A DNA stretch of 56,778 nt from Rubrimonas sp036770645. Its GTDB lineage: Bacteria; Pseudomonadota; Alphaproteobacteria; Rhodobacterales; Rhodobacteraceae. The DNA is taken from the NCBI GenBank assembly GCA_036770645.1, contig DAIPIU010000009.1, positions 1-56,778 on the forward strand, written 5' to 3'. Both the position numbers and the translations under genes were made by a program. Of the stretch, positions 16,047-25,515 are shown piece after piece (positions within the stretch are counted from its first letter, which is position 1; the number at the start of each line of letters is the position of its first letter). The notes under the pieces were generated by a model, which was not told the origin of the DNA, ran no database searches, and saw only the letters and a program-made list of their open reading frames with translations.

Positions 16047-16184
16047 ACCGCGGGGCATCCGGGGCCCCCGCGTCGGGGCGCCGTGTCGCACCCGCCCGGC
16101 GCCCCCTGCTTTCGTCTGGACGCGCGCCGCGCGCGCCCGTCCTATGGTCTGCGCGCAGGGCTGAGGACGGGGACCGGGCTGACC

Positions 16185-16883
16185 ATGACGAGCGAGGGCG
16201 CGGGGGCGCAGGCGGCCGAGGCGTCGCCCCGGGCGATCCTGGTGATCGACGACCATCCCCTGTTCTGCGAGGCGATCTCGATGGCGCTGAAAAGCGGCCT
16301 CGGGCTCGAGGCGGTCGAGGCCGCGAACACCCTGGGCGACGGCCTGCGGCGGCTCGAGGACGGGCTCGAGGTCGATGCCGTGGTGCTCGATCTCAACCTG
16401 CCCGACGTGACCGGCGTCGACGGGCTTGTGCGGCTCAAGGCCTCGACGCCGCGCACGCCGGTCGTCGTGGTCTCCGGGCTGACCGACGACCGCATCGTGG
16501 CGCAGGCGCTGCGGGCCGGCGCGGCGGGCTTCGTGCGCAAGGACACGCCGGGCGATGCGCTGGTCGCGGCCTTCCGGCATGTGTTCGAGGGCGGGGTGTA
16601 CACGCCCCCGGACTTCACCCCGCCGGCGGGCGGCGACCCCGAGCACGACGCGCTGGACGACGCGATCGGGCGGCTGACCGAACTGACGCCGCAGCAGCTG
16701 CGCATCCTGGCGCTGGTCTGCGAGGGCAAGCTCAACAAGCAGATCGCCTATGATCTCGCCATCGCCGAGACCACGGTGAAGGCGCACATCACCGCCATCC
16801 TGCGCAAGCTGGGCGTCGCAAGCCGGACCCAGGCCGTGCTGATAGCCCAGAAGGCGAGCTATGCAGGGATATTGAAAGGCTGA
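16185..16883 (+). CDS. NarL/LuxR-type response regulator
   Basis: Two-component response regulator of 232 residues. The receiver domain (about 18-135) has the acidic pair IDDHPLF, phospho-acceptor Asp69 in VVLDLNLPD and the conserved Lys in FVRKDTP. The C-terminal LuxR helix-turn-helix (about 165-225) has LTPQQLRILALVCEGKLNKQIAYDLAIAETTVKAH. Its partner is almost certainly the hybrid kinase 136 bp downstream on the same strand. The pair resembles the regulator/cytosolic-kinase combination often found with alcohol- or quinoprotein-related regulation, but no target genes are adjacent. Confidence 0.92.
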   Translation: MTSEGAGAQAAEASPRAILVIDDHPLFCEAISMALKSGLGLEAVEAANTLGDGLRRLEDGLEVDAVVLDLNLPDVTGVDGLVRLKASTPRTPVVVVSGLTDDRIVAQALRAGAAGFVRKDTPGDALVAAFRHVFEGGVYTPPDFTPPAGGDPEHDALDDAIGRLTELTPQQLRILALVCEGKLNKQIAYDLAIAETTVKAHITAILRKLGVASRTQAVLIAQKASYAGILKG

Positions 16884-17019
16884 TCCGCCGTCGATAGTCT
16901 GAAAGGACGGATCGCGGCGGACGCCTCGGTTCCTGTCCGGGGCGGCACGCCTCCTTTGATGCGGGGGCGTCGATGACGGATCGTCGGACCGGCACCGCGG
17001 ACGGGATGCGGCGCCCCGC

Positions 17020-19236
17020 ATGACAGGCCGGCGCGTCGACGACATCATTTCGGACAACGAGCGCCTTCGTCAGGTCAACGACGCGCTGCGCGCCCGCATG
17101 GAGCGTCATTCCGGCGCACTGGCGGGCGAGGACGGGCCGCGCGCGGGCGATGCCGGAACGGCCGAACAGTTCGCCTGGATCCGCCGCTACGTCGAGGCCG
17201 CGCTCGAGGCCTCGGGCGTGGCGCTGGCGCTGTTCACCGACGAGGGTCGGCTGCTGGCCTGCAACGCCCGCCTGATGGCGCTGTTTCCCGACGCGGCCCA
17301 GCGCCTGCTGCCGGGGGCGAAGTTCGACGATCTGATCCGCGCCATCTCGCGCAGCACGCAGCTGGCGCTACCGGACGCGCCGGCGCGCGCGACCTGGGCG
17401 CAGGCGCGCGTGGCGGCGCGTGGCCGGGCCGCGTCGCCCGCCGTGGCGCCCATGGTCGGCGACCGCTGGGTCGAGATCTCGGAGCGGCGCGCCGGGGCCG
17501 GGGCCTTCGCGCTGGCCTTCGAGGATGTGACCGAGACCGTCCACGCCCGCCGGCGCGACCGCACCCGCCGCGCCCCCGACCGCGAGTCGGTGGCCCGCGC
17601 CGCGCTCGAACACCTCGCCTTCGGCGTCGGCGCATTCGACCACGACGCGACATTGCAGGCGTGGAACGAGGCGTTCCGCGGGCTGCTCGGGCTGGGCCTG
17701 TCCGACCTGCGCGAGGGGGCCGCCTTCGCCGAGATCGCCCAGCGCATCTCCGAGGCCGGGCTGATCGCGGGGTCGGACGCCGGCCGGCGCATCGCGCTGT
17801 GGGTGGCGGCGGGATCGCCGCGCGCGCCGCTGGCCGTCGAGATCGACCGGGCCGACGGGGCCGTGCTCGATGCCCGCCTGCGCGAGACGCCCTCGGGCGG
17901 CTTCGTCCTCAGCCTCGCCGATGTGACCGCCGAACGCCGTGCCGCGGCCGAGATCACCGCCGTGAAGGAAACGCTGGAACGGCGCGTGTTCGAGCGCACC
18001 GCCGCGCTGGTCGAGGTGAACGACAAGCTGGTGCAGGAGATCGCCGAGCGCCGCGCCATCGAGGCCGAGATGCGCCGCGCCCGCGACGTGGCGGAGGCCG
18101 CGAACCTGTCCAAGACCCGTTTCCTCGCCGCCGCCAGCCACGACCTGCTGCAGCCGCTGAACGCGGCCAAGCTGTTCATCTCGGCCCTGTCCGCGGGCAG
18201 GCTGCCGGCTGCAGAAGCCGCGATCGTCCAGCGCGTGGACAGCGCCTTCACCTCGGTCGAGGCGCTGCTGAACTCGCTGCTCGACATCTCGAAGCTGGAT
18301 GCGGGCGGGGGCGACGCGCAGCTCAGCGACTTCCCCATCGCCCGCATCCTCGAGCCCGTGGCCGAGGAGTTCCGCGTGGTGGCCGCCAGCCGCGGCCTGC
18401 GGTTCCGCGTGGCGCCGTCGCGCGCCGTGGTGCGCAGCGACCCGCATTACCTGCGGCGCATCGTGCAGAACCTGGTCGCCAACGCCCTGAAATACACGGT
18501 GGCGGGCGGCGTGGTGCTGGGCTGTCGCGTCCGGGGGCGGCGGGTGCGCATCGAGGTCTGGGACAGCGGCGTCGGCATCCCCGCCGCCGAGCGCCGGCGC
18601 ATCTTCGAGGAATTCCATCGCATCGACGGCCGCAACCCGCGCGGCGAGCGCGGCATGGGCCTGGGGCTGGCCATCGTGGACCGCGCCGCGCGCCTGCTGG
18701 GCCATGCGGTCGACCTTCGCTCCGCGGAAGGGGGCGGCTCGATGTTCGCCGTCACCGTGCCCCTGGGACATGCGGCCGATGTCGAGGCCCGCGCCGAGGC
18801 GCCGGCCGCGCTGGCGCTGGCGGACGGCGCCGCGGGCATGATCGCGCTGGTGGTCGAGGACGACCCCACCGTGCGCGCCGCCACGGCCGCGCTGCTGGCG
18901 CGCTGGGGGGTGGACGTGCTCGAGGCGTCGTCCTCGGCCGAGGCGGTGGCGGTGGCCGAGCAGCTCGGGATGGCGCCCGACGTGATGCTGGTCGACTATC
19001 ACCTCGGCGATGGCGAGACCGGCCTCGGGGCCGTCGAGACCCTGCGCGCGGCCTTCGATCCCGGCCTGCCCGCGATCCTGATCACCGCCGACCGCACGCA
19101 TCTCGTGGCGCGCGAGGCCGCGCGGCTGGGGGCGCAGCTGCTGACCAAGCCCGTCGCGCCGGCCAAGCTGCGCTCGCTGCTGCACTGGAGCCGTGGCGTG
19201 CGCCAGGGCCAGGCGGGTCGCAGCGCCGCAGAGTAG
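17020..19236 (+). CDS. Soluble PAS-domain hybrid histidine kinase
   Basis: Sensor kinase of 738 residues with no membrane segment, so it senses a cytoplasmic signal. Order: N-terminal coiled coil (about 8-30); first PAS-like domain (about 50-175); second PAS domain (about 190-305); coiled coil (about 310-360); HisKA with phospho-accepting His374 in ASHDLLQPLN; HATPase with NLVANALKYT, DSGVGIP and RGMGLGLAIV; C-terminal receiver with Asp659 in MLVDYHLGD and Lys in LLTKPVAP. The start ATG at 17020 has only a weak ribosome-binding site. The convergent ccoS gene begins 2 bp after its stop. Confidence 0.93.
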   Translation: MTGRRVDDIISDNERLRQVNDALRARMERHSGALAGEDGPRAGDAGTAEQFAWIRRYVEAALEASGVALALFTDEGRLLACNARLMALFPDAAQRLLPGAKFDDLIRAISRSTQLALPDAPARATWAQARVAARGRAASPAVAPMVGDRWVEISERRAGAGAFALAFEDVTETVHARRRDRTRRAPDRESVARAALEHLAFGVGAFDHDATLQAWNEAFRGLLGLGLSDLREGAAFAEIAQRISEAGLIAGSDAGRRIALWVAAGSPRAPLAVEIDRADGAVLDARLRETPSGGFVLSLADVTAERRAAAEITAVKETLERRVFERTAALVEVNDKLVQEIAERRAIEAEMRRARDVAEAANLSKTRFLAAASHDLLQPLNAAKLFISALSAGRLPAAEAAIVQRVDSAFTSVEALLNSLLDISKLDAGGGDAQLSDFPIARILEPVAEEFRVVAASRGLRFRVAPSRAVVRSDPHYLRRIVQNLVANALKYTVAGGVVLGCRVRGRRVRIEVWDSGVGIPAAERRRIFEEFHRIDGRNPRGERGMGLGLAIVDRAARLLGHAVDLRSAEGGGSMFAVTVPLGHAADVEARAEAPAALALADGAAGMIALVVEDDPTVRAATAALLARWGVDVLEASSSAEAVAVAEQLGMAPDVMLVDYHLGDGETGLGAVETLRAAFDPGLPAILITADRTHLVAREAARLGAQLLTKPVAPAKLRSLLHWSRGVRQGQAGRSAAE

Positions 19237-19238
19237 GC

Positions 19239-19421
19239 TCAGCGCCGCGGCCGCGTGCCGTCCGGGCCGCCGTCCTCGTCCTCGTCGTCATCGTTCAGGA
19301 TGCGCTGGGCGGCCCCGTCGAGGTCGTCGTACTGGCCGCTGCGCAGCGCCCAGAGGAAGGCCAGAAGCCCCAGCCCGCCGAGGAACAGGGCGATGGGGAT
19401 GAGGAACAGCAGGCCCGTCAT
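19239..19421 (-). CDS. ccoS: cbb3 oxidase maturation protein CcoS
   Basis: Small inner-membrane protein of 60 residues needed for cofactor insertion into cbb3 oxidase. One transmembrane helix (LLFLIPIALFLGGLGLLAFLW) is followed by the family motif ALRSGQYDDLDGAAQRIL and an acidic DDDEDED tail. Its ATG overlaps the ccoI stop by 4 bp. Last gene of ccoGHIS. Confidence 0.94.
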   Translation of the reverse strand: MTGLLFLIPIALFLGGLGLLAFLWALRSGQYDDLDGAAQRILNDDDEDEDGGPDGTRPRR

Positions 19422-21706
19422 GCGGCCCGCTCGCGCAGGGCCTCGGCGGGCCGCGCCGGACGCGGGGCTTCGGCGGTGGCGGGCATGCGCTGCAGCCGCA
19501 GGGCGTTCAGCGTGACAACCAGCGAGGAGGAGGACATCGCCACGGCCGCGACCAGCGGGCTCGCATGCCCGGTCGCGGCGACCGGGATGGCGATCAGGTT
19601 GTAGACCGCGGCGATGGCGAAGTTCTGCAGGATGATGCGCCGCGTCCGCAGCGCCAGCCGGCGCGCGTCGGCCACGGCGCGCAGGTCGTCGCCGAAGAAC
19701 ACCAGATCGGCCGCGGCGCGGCCCACATCGGCCGCCGAGGCCGGGGCCATCGACACCGAGGCCGCGGCCAGCGCCGGCGCGTCGTTCACGCCGTCGCCGA
19801 CCATCAGCGCGCGCCCGCCCTCGGCCGCCGCGGCCTGCAGATGCTCGATCTTGTCCTTCGGCGTCGCGCCCGCGCGCCAGCGCGCGATCCCGAGCCGCGC
19901 CGCCAGCGCGGCGACGGGGCCCGGCCTGTCGCCCGACAGCGCCTCCACCGCCAGCCCGTCGCCCTGCAGCGCAGCCACGCATTCGGCCGCGCCCGGTCTC
20001 GGCATGTCGTCGAAGGCCAGCGCGACGGGCGGCGCATCGTCGACGCGCAGCCAGGCCATGGTGGCGTCGGGCGCCGCCGCGCCCTCGTCGGCCCCGGCGA
20101 AGCCCGCCCGGCCGAGGCGCACGGTCCGCCCCCCGACGATCCCTTCGACGCCCATGCCCGGGCGTTCGGTCACCGCCGTCGCGGCCGGTCCGGCAAGGCC
20201 CGCGCCCCGCGCCCAGGCCGCGAAGGCCTGCGCCAGCGGATGCCGGCTCTCGGCTGCCAGCGCCGCGCCCGCGGCCAGCGCGGCGCGCGGCGCGGCGGGG
20301 GAGGGGGCGCGCATGGCGGGCCGGCCGAGGGTCAGCGTGCCGGTCTTGTCGAACACGACGCGGTCCACCAGCGCCAGCCGCTCGAGCGCGCCGCCGTCCT
20401 TCAGCATGATCCCGCGCCGGAACAGCGCGCCGGCGGCCGTGGCCTGCGCCATCGGCGCGGCGATGCCCAGCGCGCAGGGACAGGTGATGATCAGCAGCGC
20501 CACGGCGTGGAAGGCGGCGTCGCGGAAGCTCGCGCCCAGCGCCAGCCAGCCCAGCAGCGTCGCGAGGCCGATGAGGTGCGCGAGCGGCGCATAGATCGCG
20601 CCGGCGCGGTCGGCCAGACGCGCGACCCGGCTCTTGCGCTCCTCGGCCGCGGCCATCAGGCGCTGGATCTCGCCCAGCGTCGAACGCGCGCCGACCGCCG
20701 TCGCCTCCAGCGTCAGCGCCCCGGACAGGTTCAGCGCCCCGGCCTGCACGCGGCTGCCCGGCCCCGCGGCCTCGGGCGCGGCCTCGCCGGTGATGTGGCT
20801 GAGGTCGAGGTCGCTCGCCCCCTCGCGCACCGTGCCGTCCACCGCCACCCGCTCGCCCGGGGCGACGCGCACGAGGTCGCCGGGGCCGATTTCCTCGAGC
20901 GCGCGGTAGACCGGCCCCGCGTCCGTCAGCACCGTCGCGCCCCGCGGCTGGAGCCGCGCGAGCCGCCCCGCGGCGGAGCGCGCCCGCGCCCGCATCAGCC
21001 GGTCGAGGTAGCGGCCGACCAGCAGCAGGAAGCACAGGGTCGCGGCGGCGTCGAAATAGGCCTCGGCACCGCCGCGCAGCGTCTCGGACAGCGAGATGAC
21101 GCAGGCGAGGATCAGCGCCATCGAGATCGGCGCGTCCATGTTCAGCCGCCCGGCGCGCAGGCCGGACAGGGCCGAGGCGAAGAAGGGCCGCCCCGCATAG
21201 GCCACGGTGGGCAGCGCGATGAAGGCCGAGATCCAGTGCATGAGGTCGCGCGTCGTGCCCTCGGCCCCCGCCCAGACCGAGATCGACAGCAGCATGATGT
21301 TCATCGAGGCGAAGCCCGCCACGCCCAGCCGGGTGAGCAGGTCGCGCGTCTCGCGCCGGTCGGCCGCGTCCGCGGCGTCGGTGTCGTCGAGCGGGTGGCT
21401 CTCGTAGCCCAGCCGCGCCAGCGCCTCGGCCACCGCCCCGCCGGAGGTGGCGGCCGCGTCGAACTCGATGCTCACGCGCCGGGCGGTCAGGTTGGCGCGG
21501 GCGTCGCGCACGCCCGGGACGCGCTTCAGGCCGCGCTCGATGGCGGCGATGCAGGCCCCGCAATGCATCGCGGGCGCGACCACCTGAAGCAGGCGGACAC
21601 CCGGCGCGATTTGCTGCGCGGCGAGGTCGAACTCCCCCGCGGGCGCGCCCGGGGCGGCCCCGGCGGTGCCGAGCGCCGCGTCGGCGGGGCAGCAGATGGC
21701 GGTCAT
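19418..21706 (-). CDS. ccoI: Copper-translocating P-type ATPase CcoI (FixI)
   Basis: P1B-type ATPase of 762 residues that delivers copper for the binuclear centre of cbb3 oxidase. A metal-binding HMA domain near the N-terminus has HCGAC (about residue 50), and an extra N-terminal CC is present. The membrane metal site CPC is in ITCPCALG, the phosphorylation site is DKTGTLT, and the hinge motif is GDGVNDAPAL. Length and order are typical of CcoI. It is 15 bp downstream of ccoH and overlaps ccoS. Confidence 0.96.
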   Translation of the reverse strand: MTAICCPADAALGTAGAAPGAPAGEFDLAAQQIAPGVRLLQVVAPAMHCGACIAAIERGLKRVPGVRDARANLTARRVSIEFDAAATSGGAVAEALARLGYESHPLDDTDAADAADRRETRDLLTRLGVAGFASMNIMLLSISVWAGAEGTTRDLMHWISAFIALPTVAYAGRPFFASALSGLRAGRLNMDAPISMALILACVISLSETLRGGAEAYFDAAATLCFLLLVGRYLDRLMRARARSAAGRLARLQPRGATVLTDAGPVYRALEEIGPGDLVRVAPGERVAVDGTVREGASDLDLSHITGEAAPEAAGPGSRVQAGALNLSGALTLEATAVGARSTLGEIQRLMAAAEERKSRVARLADRAGAIYAPLAHLIGLATLLGWLALGASFRDAAFHAVALLIITCPCALGIAAPMAQATAAGALFRRGIMLKDGGALERLALVDRVVFDKTGTLTLGRPAMRAPSPAAPRAALAAGAALAAESRHPLAQAFAAWARGAGLAGPAATAVTERPGMGVEGIVGGRTVRLGRAGFAGADEGAAAPDATMAWLRVDDAPPVALAFDDMPRPGAAECVAALQGDGLAVEALSGDRPGPVAALAARLGIARWRAGATPKDKIEHLQAAAAEGGRALMVGDGVNDAPALAAASVSMAPASAADVGRAAADLVFFGDDLRAVADARRLALRTRRIILQNFAIAAVYNLIAIPVAATGHASPLVAAVAMSSSSLVVTLNALRLQRMPATAEAPRPARPAEALRERAA

Positions 21707-21721
21707 GGGGTCACGTCCGGG

Positions 21722-22225
21722 TCAGGCGCCGGGGGCGATGAAAAGGTCGGCGGTCGCCGCGAAGCGCGGCCCGACGCCGTCGGCCGTGAAGGCGATGCGC
21801 CAGCGTCCCTGCCGCAGCGGCTCCGCCGCGACGTAGAGGCCCGGCGCGGCTTCGGTCATCGCCAGATCGGCGTCGAGCTGGCCCTCGGTCGGCCGCATCG
21901 CCTTCGCCGTCACGCTCAGGCCCGCGATGGGCCGCCCCTCGGCGTCGCGGAAGAACAGGGCCGGCGCGCCGCCCACCGCGCGGGCCTCCACGCGCCAGCC
22001 GCGCGCCGCCTGCGCCTCCAGCAGCGCGCGGCTTTCGTTGAAGTCCTGGCTGGCGACGAAGCCGGACTTGACCACGAGGCCGGGGAAGTTGCCCACCGCC
22101 AGCGTCGCCATCGTCAGGTTGACGGCGATGATGACCCCGAAGAAAGCCAGCATCGTCAGCAGCATCCTGCGGCCGGTCCAGGGCGAGCCCCCGGGACGAT
22201 AGTCGGTGTCCTGCGATCTGCGCAT
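21722..22225 (-). CDS. ccoH: cbb3 oxidase assembly protein CcoH (FixH)
   Basis: Membrane-anchored protein of 167 residues. A single transmembrane helix (about 20-42, MLLTMLAFFGVIIAVNLTMA) is followed by VGNFPGLVVKSGFVASQDFN, the FixH/CcoH signature, and a periplasmic beta-rich domain ending in RQGRWRIAFTADGVG. It interacts with the oxidase during assembly in studied relatives. It lies between ccoG and ccoI, 18 bp from ccoG. Confidence 0.94.
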   Translation of the reverse strand: MRRSQDTDYRPGGSPWTGRRMLLTMLAFFGVIIAVNLTMATLAVGNFPGLVVKSGFVASQDFNESRALLEAQAARGWRVEARAVGGAPALFFRDAEGRPIAGLSVTAKAMRPTEGQLDADLAMTEAAPGLYVAAEPLRQGRWRIAFTADGVGPRFAATADLFIAPGA

Positions 22226-22243
22226 GGCTCGCCCTTTCCTGTC

Positions 22244-23722
22244 TCAGCGTTCCGGGCCGTAGAAGGTGGCCTCGACGCGGTCCGTCTCTCCGATGCCGCC
22301 GTCCGGCCGCAGCTCCTCGATCGTGAAGTCGAAGGACCGCCGCTCGCCGTCGCGCGGGGCCGTCACCAGCACGCGGACCTGCCGCAGCACGTCGGGGTTC
22401 ACCTCGATCACCGCCTCGCGCCCCGGCGCGTCGTCCGAACCCGCGATGGTGAAGGCGCCGTCCTCGAGCCCGTCCATGGCCAGGCGGAAGCTGCGCGGCT
22501 CGGCCATCATGTTCAGCACCTTCACGGTGTAGCCGTTGCGGATCTCGCCGCCCGACAGTTCGGTGAACAGCGGGTTCCGGTCGTGCAGCACGTTCAGGTC
22601 CAGCCGCTCTCGCCCCAGCAGGGTGGCCAGCATCGCCAGCCCGATCACGCCCCAGACGCCGAAGTAGATCAGCGTGCGCGGGCGCAGGATCCGCGCGATG
22701 GCGGGGGTCGCGGCGGTGTCCCCGGCCTTCTGGCGGTCGTAGTCCTTGAAGGTGTTGTACGAGATCAGGCCCGTGGGCAGGCCGACCTTCCGCATCGTGG
22801 CGTCGCAGGCGTCGATGCACAGGGCGCAGGTGATGCATTCCAGCTGCTGGCCGTTGCGGATGTCGATGCCCATCGGGCAGACCGCGACGCAGGCGTTGCA
22901 GTCGACGCAGTCGCCGACCGGCGCGCCCTCGGCGAGGCTCTTCTTGCGGTGGCGCGAGCGCGGCTCGCCGCGCCAGTCGTTGTAGGTGACGGTCAGCGAG
23001 TTCTCGTCGAGCATCGCGCCCTGGATGCGCGGCCACGGGCACATGTAGATGCAGACCTGCTCGCGCATCAGGCCGCCGAGCGCGTAGGTCGTGAAGGTCA
23101 GCACCGCGATGGTGACGTAGGCGACGGAGGCGGCCTGGCCGGTGGCGAGCTGCACCAGCAGCGTCGGCGCATCGGCGAAATAGAACACCCAGGCCCCGCC
23201 GGTCGCCACCGCGATGGCCAGCCATATGCCGTGCTTCACGACGCGGCGGCGCAGCTTGTCCGCCGTCCAGCCCTGCGCGTGCAGGCGGATCTGGGCGTTG
23301 CGGTCGCCGTCGGTCCAGCGTTCGACCCACATGAACAGGTCGGTCCACACGGTCTGGGGGCAGAAATAGCCGCACCAGGCCCGCCCGACCGACGAGGTGA
23401 TGAGGAACAGCCCGACCCCGGCCATGATCAGCAGCCCGGTCAGATAGTAGAATTCCTGCGGCCAGATCTCGATGAAGAAGAAATAGAACCGGCGGCCGGC
23501 GAGGTCGATCAGCACCGCCTGGTCCGGCGCGTGCGGCCCGCGATCCCAGCGGATCCACGGCGTGACGTAGTAGACCGCCAGCGCGAATATGAGGATGCGC
23601 CACTTCAGCGAGCGGTAGAAACCCTTGACCGCCTTGGGGAAGATCGGCTCGCGCGCCTTGTAGAGCCTGGGCTCCTCGACCTGGACCTCGGCTGCTAGCC
23701 CTTTCGGCGCTTCGACGTTCAT
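22244..23722 (-). CDS. ccoG: cbb3 oxidase accessory ferredoxin-like protein CcoG (FixG/RdxA)
   Basis: Polytopic membrane iron-sulfur protein of 492 residues; family members act as cupric reductases during cbb3 biogenesis. About five transmembrane helices flank a cytoplasmic region with two 4Fe-4S motifs, CVDCNACVAVCP and CITCALCIDACD, plus the membrane-proximal WCGYFCPQTVW and MCPWPRIQ motifs. ATG 23722 is used; AGGAAA lies about 15 nt upstream, a rather long spacing. It is the first gene of ccoGHIS and has an FNR box 67 bp upstream of its start. Confidence 0.95.
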   Translation of the reverse strand: MNVEAPKGLAAEVQVEEPRLYKAREPIFPKAVKGFYRSLKWRILIFALAVYYVTPWIRWDRGPHAPDQAVLIDLAGRRFYFFFIEIWPQEFYYLTGLLIMAGVGLFLITSSVGRAWCGYFCPQTVWTDLFMWVERWTDGDRNAQIRLHAQGWTADKLRRRVVKHGIWLAIAVATGGAWVFYFADAPTLLVQLATGQAASVAYVTIAVLTFTTYALGGLMREQVCIYMCPWPRIQGAMLDENSLTVTYNDWRGEPRSRHRKKSLAEGAPVGDCVDCNACVAVCPMGIDIRNGQQLECITCALCIDACDATMRKVGLPTGLISYNTFKDYDRQKAGDTAATPAIARILRPRTLIYFGVWGVIGLAMLATLLGRERLDLNVLHDRNPLFTELSGGEIRNGYTVKVLNMMAEPRSFRLAMDGLEDGAFTIAGSDDAPGREAVIEVNPDVLRQVRVLVTAPRDGERRSFDFTIEELRPDGGIGETDRVEATFYGPER

Positions 23723-23788
23723 GGCTTGCGTCCCGTTTTCCTGAACCTTGGATGCGCCTTTTCTGGCGCAGCGGGCACGCCCCCCGCG

Positions 23789-23802
23789 TTGATCCCGGTC
23801 AA
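23789..23802 (-). promoter_or_regulatory. FNR/FnrL box upstream of ccoGHIS
   Basis: TTGATCCCGGTCAA matches the FNR consensus TTGAT-N4-ATCAA at nine of ten half-site positions. It lies 67 bp upstream of the ccoG start and downstream of the permease gene, so it marks an independent oxygen-controlled promoter. The fnrL gene at 29.8-30.5 kb encodes the likely activator. The hairpin at about 23850-23882, just past the permease stop, may insulate this promoter. Confidence 0.85.
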
Positions 23803-23886
23803 CGGAGTGCAAAGTTGCATCGCGGAACGCGTCCGTCGCGGCGGCGCAACGTCGCGCGGAGGGGGGGGCGCGACGCCCCCCGCGCC

Positions 23887-25284
23887 TCACTCGGCGGCGT
23901 GGCCCGCCATGCCGCCCGAGATCTCCTCGGTCTGCTCCTGCGTCACCTCCTGCGGCAGGGCGAGATTCAGCAGGATGGCGAGGAAGGCGGCGGGCAGCAG
24001 CCCCGAGCTCAGCAGCACCTTCAGCGTGTCGGGCAGGTGCTGCAAGGCGCCGGGCTCGAGCTGCAGGCCCAGCCCCAGCGACAGCGACACGGCGAAGATC
24101 ACCATGTTGCGCCGGTTCCACGTCACGTCCGACAGCATGCTGACGCCCGCGGCCACGACCATGCCGAACATCACGATGACGCCGCCGCCCAGCACGGTGA
24201 TCGGCACGGTCGAGATGGCGGCCCCGACCTTGGGCACCAGCCCGCACAGGATCAGGAACACCGCGCCGCAGGTCACGACATGGCGGCTCATCACGCCGGT
24301 CATGGCGATCAGTCCGACGTTCTGGCTGAACGAGGTGTTGGGCAGCGCGCCGAACAGGCCCGCCGCGGCGGTGCCGAGGCCGTCTGCGTAGGTGGCCCCT
24401 GTGATCTCGCGGTCGGTCGCCTCGCGGCCGGCGCCGCCCTTCGCGATGCCCGAGACGTCGCCCACCGTCTCGATCGCCGAGATCACGCCCATCAGGCAGA
24501 AGCCCAGCACCGCGGCCACGGTGAACTCGACGCCGAAGCGGAAGGGCTCGGGGGCCGCGACCCAGGCGGCGCGGCCGACATTGGCGAAATTCACCATGCC
24601 CATGGAGAAGGCCAGCGCGTAGCCCGCCAGCAGGCCGATCAGCACCGCCGAGACCGACCACATGCCGCGGCCGAAGAACTTCACCGCCAGCGTCACCACC
24701 ACCACGGTCAGCGCCACGGACCAGTTCGCGGCCGAGCCGTAGGCGGGCGTCCCGATGGCGGGGACGCCGCCGGCCGCGTACTGGATGCCGACCCGCACCA
24801 GCGCCAGCCCGATCATCACCACCACGAGGCCGGTGACCAGCGGCGGCAGGGCGAAGCGCAGCCGCCCGATGAACAGGCCCAGAGTCGCGTGGAACAGGCC
24901 GCCCGCGATGACGCCGCCCATCACCGCCGCCATGGCGTCGACGCCCTTGCCGGCCACCAGCGGGATCATGATGGGCAGGAAGGCGAAGCTCGTGCCCTGC
25001 ACGATGGGCAGGCGCGCGCCGACGGGCCCGATGCCCACCGTCTGGAACAGCGTGGCGACGCCGGCGAACAGCATCGACATCTGGATCATGTAGACGAGAT
25101 CGCCCACCCCCGGCGTGCCGAAGCCGAAGCCCGCGGCCCCGGCGACGATGATCGCGGGGGTGACGTTGCTGACGAACATCGCCAGAACGTGCTGGATCCC
25201 CAGCGGCACGGCGCGCGCGAGCGGCGGCATGTAGTTTGGATCGCGCAGCTGCGCGGGGGTGCCCAATGCGTCCGTGGCTGCCAT
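23887..25284 (-). CDS. NCS2 family nucleobase (xanthine/uric-acid type) permease
   Basis: Nucleobase:cation symporter-2 (NAT) family transporter of 465 residues with about 12-14 membrane segments. The NAT signature is present as QNVGLIAMTG within NTSFSQNVGLIAMTGVMSRH, and the N-terminal block GIQHVLAMFVSNVTPAII is typical of the purine branch. ATG 25284 is chosen at the conserved N-terminus; the frame extends upstream without support. It sits between ccoP and ccoG. A terminator upstream and an FNR box downstream suggest it is a separate transcription unit. Exact substrate uncertain. Confidence 0.88.
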   Translation of the reverse strand: MAATDALGTPAQLRDPNYMPPLARAVPLGIQHVLAMFVSNVTPAIIVAGAAGFGFGTPGVGDLVYMIQMSMLFAGVATLFQTVGIGPVGARLPIVQGTSFAFLPIMIPLVAGKGVDAMAAVMGGVIAGGLFHATLGLFIGRLRFALPPLVTGLVVVMIGLALVRVGIQYAAGGVPAIGTPAYGSAANWSVALTVVVVTLAVKFFGRGMWSVSAVLIGLLAGYALAFSMGMVNFANVGRAAWVAAPEPFRFGVEFTVAAVLGFCLMGVISAIETVGDVSGIAKGGAGREATDREITGATYADGLGTAAAGLFGALPNTSFSQNVGLIAMTGVMSRHVVTCGAVFLILCGLVPKVGAAISTVPITVLGGGVIVMFGMVVAAGVSMLSDVTWNRRNMVIFAVSLSLGLGLQLEPGALQHLPDTLKVLLSSGLLPAAFLAILLNLALPQEVTQEQTEEISGGMAGHAAE

Positions 25285-25446
25285 GGCGATGATCCCCCGC
25301 GCGGCGAAATCGATGAATTTTTTGTAAATCCCGCCGGCAGGGCGGTCAAACTTTACATGCCGCCCATCGCTGCGCCGCAACATGGGTCCAAGCGCCCGCT
25401 TTCGAGGCGCCCGCCCCGGCGGGGCCGCGATCCGAGGGACCCATGG

Positions 25447-25486
25447 AAAACCGAGGCCGCCGCGTCCCGATGGGAACGCGGCGGCC
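25447..25486 (-). terminator. Rho-independent terminator of ccoNOQP
   Basis: On the minus strand an 11-bp perfect stem (GGCCGCCGCGT paired with ACGCGGCGGCC, 25455-25486) is followed closely by TTTT. It lies about 30 bp past the ccoP stop and before the permease start, so it should end the oxidase transcript. Confidence 0.8.
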
Positions 25487-25515
25487 CGGTCAGCCTCGTG
25501 GGGCGGGGGAGAGGG

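Noticed and set aside
19565..23698. A 1377-codon open frame on the plus strand opposite ccoI, ccoH and ccoG
   Set aside because: It is a composition artefact in high-G+C DNA; the minus strand encodes well-recognised oxidase maturation proteins.
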